DNA of 50,187 bases. Origin: Desulfosporosinus sp. BRH_c37 (lineage in GTDB: Bacteria; Bacillota; Desulfitobacteriia; Desulfitobacteriales; Desulfitobacteriaceae). Under the pieces are notes generated by a model that was given only the letters and a program-made list of their open reading frames with translations, ran no database searches and had not been told where the DNA came from. A program made the translations under genes and the position numbers. The stretch spans positions 1 through 50,187 of the forward strand of contig LOEW01000204.1 in NCBI GenBank assembly GCA_001516045.1, written 5' to 3'. This document shows, one piece after another, positions 49,993 through 50,187 of the stretch. Position 1 is the first letter of the stretch; the number at the start of each line of letters is the position of its first letter.

Positions 49993-50187
49993 CTAGTGTT
50001 TATTAGAATCAGTTCGCACTTCAAAGGTATTGGGGTCAATCAGAATCACAGTCTTTCCCAGAGTGCGGGCAAAAGCAAGAATGTTGCCCGCGCCGCCGGG
50101 CTTGCCGTTCCATACCGCAAGCACATAATTACTTTGCTTGACCATGTATTCCTTTTTCTTTTTGATGCAATCCTTAGTGTAATGACG
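49993..50187 (-). CDS. SLOG/DUF1273-like protein, C-terminal part (runs off the edge)
   Basis: The last 64 residues of a protein whose start lies beyond the window. KKKKEYMVKQSNYVLAVWNG and GGAGNILAFARTLGKTVILID match YpsA-like SLOG proteins (nucleotide- or NAD-binding Rossmann-like fold). In clostridia copies of this fold often sit in mobile elements. It ends at a TAG at 49993 just ahead of the terminator hairpin. Confidence 0.7.
   Translation of the reverse strand, partial: RHYTKDCIKKKKEYMVKQSNYVLAVWNGKPGGAGNILAFARTLGKTVILIDPNTFEVRTDSNKH

Overview
The window reads as a chromosomal segment of a strict or facultative anaerobe of the Firmicutes, most like the Peptococcaceae (Desulfosporosinus/Desulfitobacterium type). 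This is inferred from a Psr/Phs-type molybdoenzyme operon, several stand-alone ferredoxins and an HdrA-like protein, DUF169, DUF3343 and DGC-domain proteins, strong AGGAGG ribosome sites with TTG/GTG starts, and a likely selenoprotein. No rRNA, tRNA, CRISPR array or intact insertion sequence was seen. Gene remnants are unusually common.

Layout. 1-870: a thioredoxin-like small protein with an in-frame TAG, and a chemoreceptor fragment. 866-4861: a three-subunit molybdopterin oxidoreductase. 5.1-8.7 kb: AhpD-like protein, exported rhodanese, a DGC/DUF169 operon and two ArsR repressors with visible operators. 8.8-10.8 kb: secreted DUF2680 protein and a CcdA/thioredoxin pair. 11-20.4 kb: TPR protein, ZIP transporter, EamA transporter with a His-rich tail, M23 peptidase, lipoprotein and a MacAB-like exporter, ending in a decayed cell-wall-binding gene. 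20.4-26.7 kb: acyltransferase-like membrane protein, an output-less response regulator, then a small membrane peptide/TPR/response regulator/histidine kinase operon with SHOCT and DUF2680 genes. 27-29.2 kb: two rhodanese lipoproteins flanking a TVP38 membrane protein; the distal rhodanese has UGA at its catalytic position. 29.3-34.2 kb: radical SAM, two 'rSAM/selenodomain-associated' transferase-like proteins, C_GCAxxG_C_C protein, flippase-like protein and LysR. 34.4-35.6 kb: MFS transporter. 36-38.8 kb: a tight operon of an HdrA-N-like protein, two ferredoxins, two DGC proteins and a DGC/GcvH-like fusion. 39-46.7 kb: three ArsR genes, a cysteine desulfurase-like enzyme, DUF3343, a CDF exporter, lipoate-protein ligase and dihydrolipoamide dehydrogenase with an internal TGA. 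47-47.8 kb: YnfA and a CopZ-like metallochaperone. 47.9 kb to the end: the edge of an integrative/conjugative element (ATPase, small membrane protein, C39-like peptidase, SLOG protein).

How the parts may work together. Three themes recur. First, sulfur and selenium handling: the molybdoenzyme, three rhodaneses, a desulfurase with DUF3343, and the selenodomain-associated cluster. Second, a lipoate-centred module: a GcvH-like carrier fused to a DGC domain, an HdrA-like protein and ferredoxins, plus LplA and Lpd but no glycine decarboxylase. A decayed lpd copy and a duplicated promoter tie the HdrA/DGC operon to the lpd locus. Third, metal and envelope stress: I find 11-bp-periodic direct repeats (TTCAYA-N5) in front of five transcription units, including the two-component operon itself, so the window probably holds an autoregulated regulon built around Met/His/Gly-rich exported proteins.
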